A model generated the notes under the pieces. The model did not search any database. It was not told where the DNA came from and saw nothing but the letters and a program-made list of their open reading frames with translations. Source: a candidate division NC10 bacterium CSP1-5 (lineage in GTDB: Bacteria; Methylomirabilota; Methylomirabilia; Methylomirabilales; CSP1-5). From it: 64,000 bases of DNA. Positions 25,655 to 34,180 of this stretch are shown here, piece by piece; the first letter of the stretch is position 1, and each line of letters begins with the position of its first letter. The position numbers were made by a program, and so were the translations under genes. The stretch is taken from contig LDXR01000005.1 in the NCBI GenBank assembly GCA_001443495.1, positions 68,696-132,695 on the forward strand, given 5' to 3'.

Positions 25655-26386
25655 TCACACTCTCTTCAGCGGGACGTGAATCGGAACCTGCCGGACGAGG
25701 GACTGGGTAACGGGGGAGCGGACCAGCGTCTCTTCCCACAGGGCCTCGAGCACTTCGTCGTCCGCCTCGGCCTCGACGTACAGCGACCCTTCGACAGCCC
25801 GCAGGCCGGGATGTCCCTTCTGCTCGATGCCCAGGAAGACCAGGATGTTGTCGGCCTGGGCTTTCAGGGAGATCTCGAGGTTCCGGATGTCGATCCCTCG
25901 CTGTGACGCCCGCCACTGGAATCCCACGACGAGGCAGCCGCCGAGGGCCGCCAGCAGGTACTCTACGGCACTCGGGGCCGGATCCTGGGTCTCGAAGCTC
26001 GCGGGCTGCCCCACGGCGAAAGAGTGATTCCGGATGAACGCCCTCGCCTGCATCTCCCCCGTCCATCGGACGCGGGTTATCCAGGCGAAAGACCGTGCCC
26101 GCTCGAGATCGGCGCGGAGCGCGTCGTCCGCGCCCTTCTTCTGAACGAAGTACCGGATGACTCTCCCTTCGGCCGGCGCCGTCGCGAGGAGCGTGTGCCC
26201 CACCAGGCGGCACCAGGCCGGGAGATCTTCCTTGACGCTGACCTCCCGGCTCCGCAACTCAAGCACTCCTCCCGCCGGAAGGGGCTGCATCGCGTTCCGG
26301 ATGATCAGGAGCAGGCCACTCCCGCAGTCGAGATCGCCGCCGTCGCACACCGTATCGGCGACAGGCAATGGAGCTTCGCCACCCAT
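25655..26386 (-). CDS. TusA-like / OsmC-like fusion protein
   Basis: A 243-residue cytoplasmic protein. Residues about 10-85 are a TusA-type sulfur carrier fold with the Cys in LDCGSGLLLIIRNAM (CG in place of the usual CP-x-P) and DLPAWCRLVGHTLL. Residues about 100-240 are an OsmC/YhfA-like fold with QDPAPSAVEYLLAALGGCL and RGIDIRNLEISLKA. Only one of the two redox Cys of classic OsmC is seen (the second position reads SPVTQSLVR), so peroxidase activity is unlikely. A persulfide- or acyl-binding role is possible. It sits 21 bp after dsrE. Confidence 0.85.
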   Translation of the reverse strand: MGGEAPLPVADTVCDGGDLDCGSGLLLIIRNAMQPLPAGGVLELRSREVSVKEDLPAWCRLVGHTLLATAPAEGRVIRYFVQKKGADDALRADLERARSFAWITRVRWTGEMQARAFIRNHSFAVGQPASFETQDPAPSAVEYLLAALGGCLVVGFQWRASQRGIDIRNLEISLKAQADNILVFLGIEQKGHPGLRAVEGSLYVEAEADDEVLEALWEETLVRSPVTQSLVRQVPIHVPLKRV

Positions 26387-26407
26387 GCCTCAGCCCTACA
26401 AACCCCC

Positions 26408-26770
26408 TCAGTAGGTGACGGCGGGACTGTGCTCTCCCAGGAACTCGACCAGCTTCGCCCCTCCGACGATCACCGCGCCGTCGATGAGCCTTCCCTCGTC
26501 AAGCTTCCGCCGCTTGAAGCAGGGGGAGCAGACGTACACCTGGCCCCCAGCCTTGACGAAGTTCGACATCAGCTCCCTGAGCGGGGCGAACCCCTCCTCG
26601 TGAATATCGTCGGCATAGCCCTTCTGGCAGAGGCGCACGCCCTCGGTGCTCAGGAATACCATCGTCTGTTTCTCGGACGCCACCGCGGCATTGGCCACGA
26701 CGAAGGCGACGGTCGCCTTGTCAGGATTGTCTTTGGCAGAGGTGAGACTGACACAGAACTTGCCCCCCAC
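26408..26770 (-). CDS. DsrE-family sulfur-relay protein
   Basis: A 120-residue DsrE/F-like fold: TVAFVVANAAVASEKQTMVFLSTEGVRL, then GGQVYVCSPCFKRRKL with the candidate active Cys pair and KLVEFLGEHSPAVTY. Family members accept persulfide sulfur and pass it between TusA-type partners, and both neighbours are TusA fusions. Start is GTG 26770 with AAGGAGGG seven bases upstream, 3 bp after the previous stop. Readthrough of the final TGA gives only GGGL before another stop, so it is a true stop. Confidence 0.9.
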   Translation of the reverse strand: MGGKFCVSLTSAKDNPDKATVAFVVANAAVASEKQTMVFLSTEGVRLCQKGYADDIHEEGFAPLRELMSNFVKAGGQVYVCSPCFKRRKLDEGRLIDGAVIVGGAKLVEFLGEHSPAVTY

Positions 26771-26773
26771 GTT

Positions 26774-27382
26774 CTATCCCTCCTTTCGTCGAATCCAGTA
26801 CTCGGGATGCTCCCACAGAAGAAGCGTGTGCCCCGTCAGGCGGCACCACGCCGGCAGATCCTCGGGAGCGCCCGGATCGTGCGCCGTAACCCGCAACACT
26901 TCCCCCGGCCCCATGGAGTGCAGGCGAATCCGCAGTTCGAGCACTAGGTCGCCGCACGCCATCTGTCCGGCGTCCCACTTCGCGTCTGTGCGGGGTGCGC
27001 CAGCCGTGCCGGAAGCGGGGTGGCGGGCCGCATCCAAGGCCCCCTTCCTCTCCTCCCCCGACGCCCACAGGCACCCAGGGGAGGAAACAGTGCCGAAGCC
27101 CTCCTGGCGACCGGCCCAGTCCCATCCCGCCCGAAAGCACTCGTGGTGATCGATATACGCGAACACATGGTCCCTGAGTTCCCCTCGATCCTGTGCCAGA
27201 GCGCCGGCCAGGCATGACAGACATCGCGGGGCATCCTTGAAGCCCATCGCAAGGCTCATCACGGCCTCGTGGCCGCACACGCCTCGCGCGCACGAGGGGC
27301 ACCCGGCTCCCTGCGTCTCTTCCAGAAAGCGCAGGACCGTCTCCGTGCGGACTGACTCGTCGGGTGCCGGCGCACCAGTCAT
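26774..27382 (-). CDS. Cys-rich domain fused to TusA-like sulfur carrier
   Basis: A 202-residue protein. The N-terminal 80 residues are Cys/His-rich (CPSCARGVCGHE, APRCLSCLAGAL, HHECFRAGWDWAG) and may bind a metal. The C-terminal 75 residues are TusA-like, with the Cys in AGQMACGDLVLELRIRL and the line DLPAWCRLTGHTLLLWE shared with the TusA-OsmC protein. I start at ATG 27382, since the track's 27439 start runs into the upstream gene. A sulfur or selenium carrier role is inferred. Confidence 0.82.
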   Translation of the reverse strand: MTGAPAPDESVRTETVLRFLEETQGAGCPSCARGVCGHEAVMSLAMGFKDAPRCLSCLAGALAQDRGELRDHVFAYIDHHECFRAGWDWAGRQEGFGTVSSPGCLWASGEERKGALDAARHPASGTAGAPRTDAKWDAGQMACGDLVLELRIRLHSMGPGEVLRVTAHDPGAPEDLPAWCRLTGHTLLLWEHPEYWIRRKEG

Positions 27383-27405
27383 GATCGAAGGGCCTCTGGA
27401 CCCTC

Positions 27406-28533
27406 TTACAGCTCCCGGTAGGTGAGCTTCCGGACCCATCCGGTCTTTTCGGGATGCTCCTTCCCGTCAACCTCCACGTAGGCCTTGGGGAGGGCGTTGA
27501 CGGGCTCGCCGTCCTGCTTGGGGCTCATGATGAGGTCCCGATTCCTGGACCAGACCACCCGGCGTTCATCGAGATTCCCAAAGTAGTAGTTGACCCGGGC
27601 CGGATCGGGGCCGAAGGTGCCGTCGGCCGTCGTCAGGCGGACGAGCCTTTCGTTGTCTGCATTCACCGGGTAGTCGCCCGCGTACAAATCGGCCACGGAC
27701 ACGTCGTGGGGAATCCAGCCGATGCCGGGGGCATAGAACTCCGCCCAGCAATGGTAGCTCTGATCCTGGTCCTGGCCCCGGAGCTCGGGCTTGAGGAAGG
27801 AGCCGTACACGATCTGGGTCGGGATCCCCTTGGCCCGGGCCAGAGAGGTCCAGAGGGATTCGAAGTCGGTGCAGTTGCCGGTGCGGAAGGTCAGGCAATA
27901 GCTCGTGCTGCCGACCGGCGACGCCTTTTTGTTCTTGGGGTCCTTCACCCAGTACTCCACGTATTCCAGGGTCCAGTCGTAGAGCTTGCGGGCCGCCCGG
28001 ACCGGATTGGTCTCGTTCCCCACGATCTGGTCTGCAAGCTTGCGGATCTGGTCGTCGATCTCGACGTGCTTGTTCGGTTGCAGATACTTGGCGAAGCGCG
28101 CGCGGTCGGCGTCCGTGATCGCCTTTGCCTTGGCCGGGTCCACACTCACCCGGACCTCCGAGCGCTTCACGACGAAGCTGGTCAGCACCTTGAATTCCTT
28201 CTGCTTTGGGTTCTGGGCTTCGAGGTACAGGACCCTGCTCCCTTCGGAATCGCGCTCGATGCGATGGGCATACGGCGCCTCCACGCGGAAGCTACTCACG
28301 TGCTGCGCGGGATCGTTTTCCTGGGGAAGGGCAAACCAGACGCGCACCCTCTTGGCCCCTTCTGGAACATTGACTGTGAGTTCATTCCGCAACTCAAAGG
28401 TCGCCTGTTTGATGCCCGGCGATCCTTCCTTCGCGGCAAAGGCGCCGGGGAAGAGCGAGGCGATTCCAAGGGCGAGAACCGTCATGATGCTGAAGATCAA
28501 GAGGACTCGAGACTGGAAGTTCCGCGCATCCAT
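27406..28533 (-). CDS. exported transglutaminase-like protein
   Basis: A 375-residue protein with an N-terminal signal/anchor (VLLIFSIMTVLALGIASLFPGAFA). After a beta-rich domain (about 35-165) comes a transglutaminase-like core with the triad Cys in TGNCTDFESLWTSLARAKGIP, His in QSYHCWAEFY and Asp in WIPHDVSVADLYAG. Such proteins are mostly periplasmic peptidases or amidases. ATG 28533 has AAGGAGG seven bases upstream, better than ATG 28539, which abuts it. It heads the TusA/DsrE run, with a 23 bp gap. Confidence 0.9.
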   Translation of the reverse strand: MDARNFQSRVLLIFSIMTVLALGIASLFPGAFAAKEGSPGIKQATFELRNELTVNVPEGAKRVRVWFALPQENDPAQHVSSFRVEAPYAHRIERDSEGSRVLYLEAQNPKQKEFKVLTSFVVKRSEVRVSVDPAKAKAITDADRARFAKYLQPNKHVEIDDQIRKLADQIVGNETNPVRAARKLYDWTLEYVEYWVKDPKNKKASPVGSTSYCLTFRTGNCTDFESLWTSLARAKGIPTQIVYGSFLKPELRGQDQDQSYHCWAEFYAPGIGWIPHDVSVADLYAGDYPVNADNERLVRLTTADGTFGPDPARVNYYFGNLDERRVVWSRNRDLIMSPKQDGEPVNALPKAYVEVDGKEHPEKTGWVRKLTYREL

Positions 28534-28788
28534 CGTCATGCCTCCTTGAAATGCAGTGGAACTGGGATGGGGCTGACTGAGGCGTCCGAACGGATCGTGG
28601 GGAAACGTGGCAATCAGGCTAGATCGGGATGGACTATCAGTCAAATAGGTAATACTGATCTGAAATAGGTTTCGGATTCGTGGGACCGATAGATAGCATT
28701 AGGCTGCCGACCAGGAAAATTCCCAGGCTTTGGTGGGGGATAGATATAGGAAGGCTGTGCGAAGAGTCCGAGGGAAGGGAAGTGATCG

Positions 28789-30198
28789 TCAGAAAGGAGC
28801 CACCTGCTCCTCGGTGGGCTCTGCTCAGCAGTACCATGGTTCGGTGAGGTAGGGAATCGTGGCCCGCGCCCGTGCCTCGACGGGCGGCGGGAGGGGACGT
28901 GGGGAGCCCGCGGCGGCCTGCTCGGCCAGTAACCACACCTGCGCAAAGATCTCGCGCCGACTTTCGCCGCGCGCCGTCGCCGCCCGGACGAGCGCCTGAA
29001 TCTCCCCCTGCAACTGGTCCACGCGGGGATCCGAGTGCCGCCACGGATAGACCAGGGCGGTCTCGTCAAACGGCCCCACGATCTCTTGAACTTCGGCGAG
29101 CTCCAGGAGCTTCGAGCCGGCCGGGATCAACAGGCGAATTGCGAGCTGAATAGGGGCAACGTGGTCGATGAGGTCAAGCTCTGCCAACAGCGAGAGCAGT
29201 TCCTGGTAGCCCTCGATCGAGATCCAGTGGGTAAACGCGACGAAGGTCGGATGGAGGGTAAGCCCCGCCTCACGGCAGAGACGGACGACCCGGAGAAAAT
29301 CATCGCGGGTATGGCCTTTGTTCAACCGCTCAAGGACGCGGTCATCGATCGACTCCACCGCACTGGTGACAAAGAGACACCCGGTCTCTTTCAGGGTGGT
29401 GAGATGCTCCGCATGTTTCAGGAGATGCTCGATCTTGATGGTCACATCATACGTCAGGTGTGGGTGTTCCGTACGAAGGGTCCGGACGAGGGCCAGGGCG
29501 TGACCGATCCCATTGAAGAAGTCGGGGTCGCCAAAGGTGATATGCTCCGCGCCCGCCGCCACCTGCCGCTTGATGTCTTCCAGGACCACATCCCGCTGGA
29601 CGATGCGGAATTGCCCCTGATAGACCGGGACCACCGGGCAGTGGCGGCATAGATGTTTGCAGCCGCGACTGGCCTCGGTATATCCCACGGTTCGACTCCG
29701 CCCATCGCCGACTTCGAGCTGCGCATACTTCGATAGCGCCGCGAGGCCGTTTCGGTCCGGGACCAAGAATCGCTGCTTGGCCAGCGAGACGACCGGCTCT
29801 CTTTGGAAGACCTTCTTTGCACCCGCCGGCGCAGCGCGAAGTCGCTCAATGACGCTCCCGAGCCCCGCTTCGAACTCCCCCCCCAGGACCGTGTTCGCCC
29901 CGAGCCTGCGTAACAGGGGCTCATTCATCGAGGCATAGAGCCCGTAAAAACAGAGATGCGCATCCGGATTCAGCACCTTGACCCGCTCGGCGACCCGCGT
30001 GGCGATCCTCGTCGCCGTGTGCATCGGTAGATAGAACGCCACGACCTGGGCGGCGCGAACTGCCTCCTCGTCGAGAGGCTCCACGGCGAGGTCGAGACAG
30101 GTGACGCGGGCACCCGCCTTGCGAAGCCAGGCTGCCGGGGAGGCCAGCCCGAAGGGCTGCCGGCCCAATTCATACGTGGAGATCAGTACGACCTGCAC
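28789..30198 (-). CDS. B12-binding radical SAM selenoprotein, CUAEP tail (TGA = Sec)
   Basis: A 469-residue protein with selenocysteine at codon 458 (TGA 28827-28825). The track stops at this TGA, but the frame continues WYC-U-AEPTEEQVAPF to a second TGA at 28789. This is the C-terminal CUAEP tail I know from CUAEP/CCAEP-tail radical SAM (seleno)proteins. Residues about 1-150 are a B12-binding-like domain (VVLISTYELGRQPFGLASPAAWL). The radical SAM core has SRGCKHLCRHC (C-x3-C-x2-C) and FGDPDFFNGIGHAL. Start is GTG 30198, since the track's 89 extra residues are low-complexity. A hairpin directly after the TGA fits a bacterial SECIS. Function unknown; NfuA is adjacent. Confidence 0.9.
28797..28821 (-). 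promoter_or_regulatory. putative bacterial SECIS hairpin
   Basis: Immediately after the UGA, GAGCC-C-ACC pairs with GGUGGCUC (one bulged C) around the loop GAGGAGCA. The apical loop begins about 12 nt after the UGA, close to the spacing of known bSECIS elements. Coding continues through the element. Confidence 0.65.
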
Positions 30199-30299
30199 CA
30201 GAGACCCCTTCTGGCCGCCAGCGTCATCGAACGAAAGGAAACCTCTACCCTCGCTCCCCGCCGGGGCGGCGAGCCGTGTTTCAGGAGTTTTCCTCGACG

Positions 30300-30893
30300 T
30301 TACGCGAAGGGAGAGGTGCCGCCCTTGGAGGGCTGGTAAAAGGGATTCTTCCCCGCAGCGTGATCGGTTGTATCGATGACCTGGCGGATCTCGGGGACCG
30401 CCTCCTTGAGCAAGACCTCGATCCCCTGTTTGAGGGTCACATCGGCCATCCCGCACCCCTGGCAACCCCCGCCGAGGGCGATGTAGGCGATGTTATCTTT
30501 GACATCGAGGAGGGCGACGTGCCCGCCGTGGCTAGCCACCCCTGGATTGATCTGGGTGTCGATCGCATCCTGAACAGCCTGCGCCCTGGGGTCCGTCCAG
30601 AGGGGGTTCGGATTGTCGACCTTGAACCCGCTTTCGGTGACTCCATCCAAAAAATCGACCGTCGCGCCCTTCAGGTTGGGGGCGCTCTCGGGATCGACGA
30701 GCACATCGAAGCCCCCGGCATTGACCACGGTGTCCTCGGCAGCCCTCTCCCCTGCGCCCACGAACTGCAGTTCGTACCGGAAACCGCCGGGGCCGCGCCC
30801 CCTGATCGCCACGCGTAGCGCCAGATCCTTCTGCTCCTCACCTTCGAGGAGCGCCAGGACCTTCTTCTTGGCCGCATCGGTAATCGTCAGCAT
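30300..30893 (-). CDS. nfuA: NfuA-type iron-sulfur cluster carrier
   Basis: A 197-residue Fe-S carrier that delivers [4Fe-4S] clusters to target enzymes. It has an N-terminal degenerate A-type (HesB/IscA-like) domain (LTITDAAKKKVLALLEGEE, about 1-100) and a C-terminal NifU domain with cluster-binding CQGCGMADVTLKQGIEVLL. The start has AGGAGG-like sequence upstream, and a sigma-70-type promoter lies 90 bp away. The radical SAM gene starts 101 bp downstream in the same direction. Confidence 0.93.
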   Translation of the reverse strand: MLTITDAAKKKVLALLEGEEQKDLALRVAIRGRGPGGFRYELQFVGAGERAAEDTVVNAGGFDVLVDPESAPNLKGATVDFLDGVTESGFKVDNPNPLWTDPRAQAVQDAIDTQINPGVASHGGHVALLDVKDNIAYIALGGGCQGCGMADVTLKQGIEVLLKEAVPEIRQVIDTTDHAAGKNPFYQPSKGGTSPFA

Positions 30894-30982
30894 TGCCTCC
30901 TCCTTACAGGGTCGAGCCCCCTGCCCGATTGCTCACAGTACGGAATATTATTATATGGAACACGCCTTGAACCAGCTAATTC

Positions 30983-31012
30983 ATCCTACCCGTAGTTGCC
31001 CGCGCTTGTCAA
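30983..31012 (-). promoter_or_regulatory. sigma-70-type promoter for nfuA
   Basis: Minus-strand TTGACA, 18 bp, TAGGAT (6/6 and 4/6). It overlaps the last codon of the ATP-grasp gene and may also drive the downstream selenoprotein gene. Confidence 0.55.
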
Positions 31013-32274
31013 CTCGAAGCTTCCCCGCGGGTCTTGCAGGGCGGGGTGATAATGAATTCCAGCCGCCGATGCGCTTCACGGAGTGCGGCCTCGACGCGGT
31101 CGGGGGTTTCGCCCCGGGCGAAGATGAATCCCAGGTAGCGCGATCCCTCTGGCAGAGGGATGACCTCGGTGCCCACCGGGATCGTCAGTCGAATCTCTTC
31201 AATCCCTTCAACCCTTTGAGCCTCTGGGTGGCCCCGCACCTCTTTCAGGATCCCGGCCTGCGGGATCGGGATCATCATCACCCCGGCAGCCTGCCTCTCG
31301 CGGATGATGGAGTCCACCTCGAGCCCCATCGCGTGCCGAAGGATCAGCTCCTCAAGAGATATGCCATCGCCAAAGCGCAGCGCGCGCGAGCACAGCCCCC
31401 CGATGGAGCGGGGGGCGATCTCGAGGATCCACGGCCCCTGATCGTTGACCCGAAGCTCCGCATGGATGGGCCCATGCTCAAGACCCAGGGCGGCCACGGC
31501 CTGCGCCGTGCAGGTGACGATCGATTGCTGCACCGAATCCGGCAGCCGCGATGGGGTGACGTAGATCGTCTCCTCGAAAAACGGGCCCTCCAGGGGATCC
31601 GGCTTGTCGAAGATGGCCAGTACCCTGAGCTTGCCCTTTGAGAGGAGTCCCTCGACGGCGACCTCCACACCCGGGATGTAGGTCTCGACCAAGACCTGCC
31701 GCGCGAGGGGGCCGCCCTGGGCCGCGACCTCCGGCCGACGCAGGATGGCGTCCAGTCGGTGAAAGGCCGCAGCAAACTCAACCGGATCGTTGGCGCGGAT
31801 GACGCCACGGCTCGCCGCGAGGAACAGGGGCTTGACGACGCAGGGAAAGCTCACCCGGCGGGCCACGTCCCGTGGATCGTCATCGATGGAAAAGACCGCG
31901 AAGCGCGGCGAGGGGGCGCCGGCCGCCGCCAGGACATCGCGCATACGGTGCTTACTGCGGGCGGCGGCGACCGCATCGACAGAGTTGTGCGGCAATTCCA
32001 ATGCCGCGGCCGCCATGGCCCCCAGGATTGCGCCGTCGTCATCGGCCGAAACGACGGCCCGGATCGGATATCGCCTGGAGAATTCGACGATGGCGCGCGA
32101 GGCCTCCTCCGGTGCCAGAAAATCGAGGGTCAGGTGGCCACCCGGATTCGCGACCGCCAGCACCTGGTCGCGGTCGGATCCCACCACGACTGGGACGGCA
32201 AGCCGCCGGGCTGCCTCCAGAAAGGCGCTCGCCCGGTACGTCGTGGTGGTCATCAGTAGCAGCAGACGATCCAT
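31009..32274 (-). CDS. ATP-grasp-domain protein of unknown substrate
   Basis: A 421-residue cytoplasmic ATP-dependent ligase-like protein. An N-terminal Rossmann domain (LLLLMTTTTYRASAFLEAARRL) precedes an ATP-grasp fold: FPCVVKPLFLAASRGVIRA, LVETYIPGVEVAVEGLL, HAELRVNDQGPWILEIAPRSIGGL with the metal-binding Glu/Asn pattern (ILEIAPR). The biotin-carboxylase-like or L-amino-acid-ligase class is likely, but neither product nor substrate is visible. I start at M 32274; the leader in the track has no conserved character. It lies between pntB and nfuA on the same strand. Confidence 0.85.
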   Translation of the reverse strand: MDRLLLLMTTTTYRASAFLEAARRLAVPVVVGSDRDQVLAVANPGGHLTLDFLAPEEASRAIVEFSRRYPIRAVVSADDDGAILGAMAAAALELPHNSVDAVAAARSKHRMRDVLAAAGAPSPRFAVFSIDDDPRDVARRVSFPCVVKPLFLAASRGVIRANDPVEFAAAFHRLDAILRRPEVAAQGGPLARQVLVETYIPGVEVAVEGLLSKGKLRVLAIFDKPDPLEGPFFEETIYVTPSRLPDSVQQSIVTCTAQAVAALGLEHGPIHAELRVNDQGPWILEIAPRSIGGLCSRALRFGDGISLEELILRHAMGLEVDSIIRERQAAGVMMIPIPQAGILKEVRGHPEAQRVEGIEEIRLTIPVGTEVIPLPEGSRYLGFIFARGETPDRVEAALREAHRRLEFIITPPCKTRGEASS

Positions 32275-32364
32275 CTGTCTCACAACGGGTGGAACCAACC
32301 GGAGGAAGCCTCGGGTGGGTGACTGCCCTGGGGAAAGCACATCCGGCTGACCGATGCCTGCGGA

Positions 32365-34161
32365 TCAGATATTCTTCAACTCATTGAGCAGTTTCACCAC
32401 AGAGTCCCGGGCGTCCCCGAAAAGCATCATGCATTTCGGGTTGTAATAGAGTTCATTATCCACCCCGGCAAAGCCTGGACGCATGCTGCGCTTCAACACG
32501 ATAATCGCCTTGGCGCGCTCGACCTCCAGGATCGGCATCCCGTAAAGCGGGCTCGACTTGTTGTTCTTGGCCGCCGGGTTCGTCACGTCGTTTGCCCCGA
32601 CGACCAGGGCGATGTCCGCCTCGGCGAAGTAGGGATTGATCTCGTCCATCTCGAACAACTGGTCGTAGGGAACGTTGGCTTCGGCGAGGAGGACGTTCAT
32701 GTGCCCGGGCATGCGGCCGGCCACCGGGTGAATGGCATATCTGACATTGACGCCGCGCTTCCCCAGCGCGTTCGCCAGCTCACTGACCCCGTGCTGGGCC
32801 TGGGCGACCGCCATGCCGTAGCCCGGGACGATGACAACCGAACGGGCACCATCGAACAGAAGGGCCGCCTCGTTAGGCACGATGCTCCGGACCGTTCCCC
32901 TGTCGTCCGCCCCCGACCTAGCCGCCTCTGGCTCGATCTTGCCGAACGCGCCGAACAGGACATTCATCGCCGAGCGGTTCATCGCCCTGCACATGAGGAT
33001 GGAAAGAAGGAAGCCAGAGGTCCCGTCGAGCGACCCGGTGATGATCTGGATCTTGTTCATGAGCACAAAGCCCATCGCCGCATCGGCGAGGCCGGCGTAG
33101 GAGTTCAACAGGGATATGACCACCGGCATGTCCGCTGCCCCGATGGGAATCACCAGGAGGAAGCCGAACAAGAGCGCCAGGCCGGTCATGAGGTAGAAGA
33201 GCGAGCTGGCCGTCGGCACGGCGATCAAGTAGACGAAGCTCCCCACGATAACCGCCAGCAGGGTGATATTGGACGTGTTCTGCCCCTTGTAGGTGATGGG
33301 GGCTCCCCGGAGGAGTTCCTGGAGCTTGGCGGCCGCCATGAGGCTTCCCGTAAACGTCAGGCCGCCAATAACCACCTCGAAGCCGATGGCCGTCATCAGC
33401 ACCCGGTCATGGACCAGTTCGGCGCCATGCCGGACGTATTCGGAAATCCCTATCAGGGTTGCCGCTAACGCCCCGAGAGAGTGGGAAAGGGCCGTCCGCT
33501 GTGGCACGGCCGTCATAGGGATCCACCACCCCATACTCCCCCCGGCGATGGTGCCAATGATGAGACCCGCGACGATCCACCGGTAGTCGACGATGTCGTG
33601 GTGAAAGAGGGTTCCGATGACGGCCATGAGCATCCCGAATTCGGCGAGGAACATCCCCTTCCGGGCATACTTGGGCGCGCTGAGCCCTTTCAGGCCCAGG
33701 ATGAACAGAACGGCCGACACAATGTAGAAAAAGCCGAGCGCATTCGTGGGATCGACGCCACGCAAGAATCCCTGTAGCTCCTCAAGCCAAACAATGCTCG
33801 CCAGGAGGCCGGCCACAAGGATGACGAGAACCACGCGCCTTCTCAGCCGGGTCCGGACCTCCCGCTCCCCCCTGCCGTCCTCTCCCTTCTTGAACATCTT
33901 CAGCATGCGGTCGGTAATGAGAAACCCGCCGACCACGTTCGTCGACGAACATGCGACCGCGATGAATCCGAGAAACGTGCTCAACATCCCGAAATCCGCG
34001 CCCGCGACCACTAACGAACCGACCAGCGAGATCCCCGACATCGCGTTGGTGGCGGACATGAGGGGGGTGTGAAGGAGAGGGGGCACGCGGGAGATCACGT
34101 GATAGCCGAGAAAGCCCGCGAGAATGAATATGTAGAGCCCAATCTCGAGCTCTGTCGTCAT
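32365..34161 (-). CDS. pntB: NAD(P) transhydrogenase, fused PntAB-PntB subunit
   Basis: Proton-translocating transhydrogenase membrane part and NADP(H) domain. The first 100 residues match the separate PntAB subunit (HVISRVPPLLHTPLMSATNAMSG). After a charged linker comes a PntB membrane domain with ten or more helices (FYIVSAVLFILGLKGLS, RTALSHSLGALAATLIG, GAADMPVVISLLNSYAGLADA), then the NADP-binding dIII domain (VPGYGMAVAQAQH, GANDVTNPAA, RSMRPGFAGVDNELYY). Fusion of PntAB to PntB explains the 598-residue length. pntAA lies 19 bp upstream. Confidence 0.94.
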   Translation of the reverse strand: MTTELEIGLYIFILAGFLGYHVISRVPPLLHTPLMSATNAMSGISLVGSLVVAGADFGMLSTFLGFIAVACSSTNVVGGFLITDRMLKMFKKGEDGRGEREVRTRLRRRVVLVILVAGLLASIVWLEELQGFLRGVDPTNALGFFYIVSAVLFILGLKGLSAPKYARKGMFLAEFGMLMAVIGTLFHHDIVDYRWIVAGLIIGTIAGGSMGWWIPMTAVPQRTALSHSLGALAATLIGISEYVRHGAELVHDRVLMTAIGFEVVIGGLTFTGSLMAAAKLQELLRGAPITYKGQNTSNITLLAVIVGSFVYLIAVPTASSLFYLMTGLALLFGFLLVIPIGAADMPVVISLLNSYAGLADAAMGFVLMNKIQIITGSLDGTSGFLLSILMCRAMNRSAMNVLFGAFGKIEPEAARSGADDRGTVRSIVPNEAALLFDGARSVVIVPGYGMAVAQAQHGVSELANALGKRGVNVRYAIHPVAGRMPGHMNVLLAEANVPYDQLFEMDEINPYFAEADIALVVGANDVTNPAAKNNKSSPLYGMPILEVERAKAIIVLKRSMRPGFAGVDNELYYNPKCMMLFGDARDSVVKLLNELKNI

Positions 34162-34180
34162 GGTCCTCGTTGAGGAGCGG

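Noticed and set aside
26408-26410. TGA after dsrE as a possible selenocysteine codon
   Set aside because: Readthrough gives only GGGL before a TAG, with no conserved tail or hairpin.
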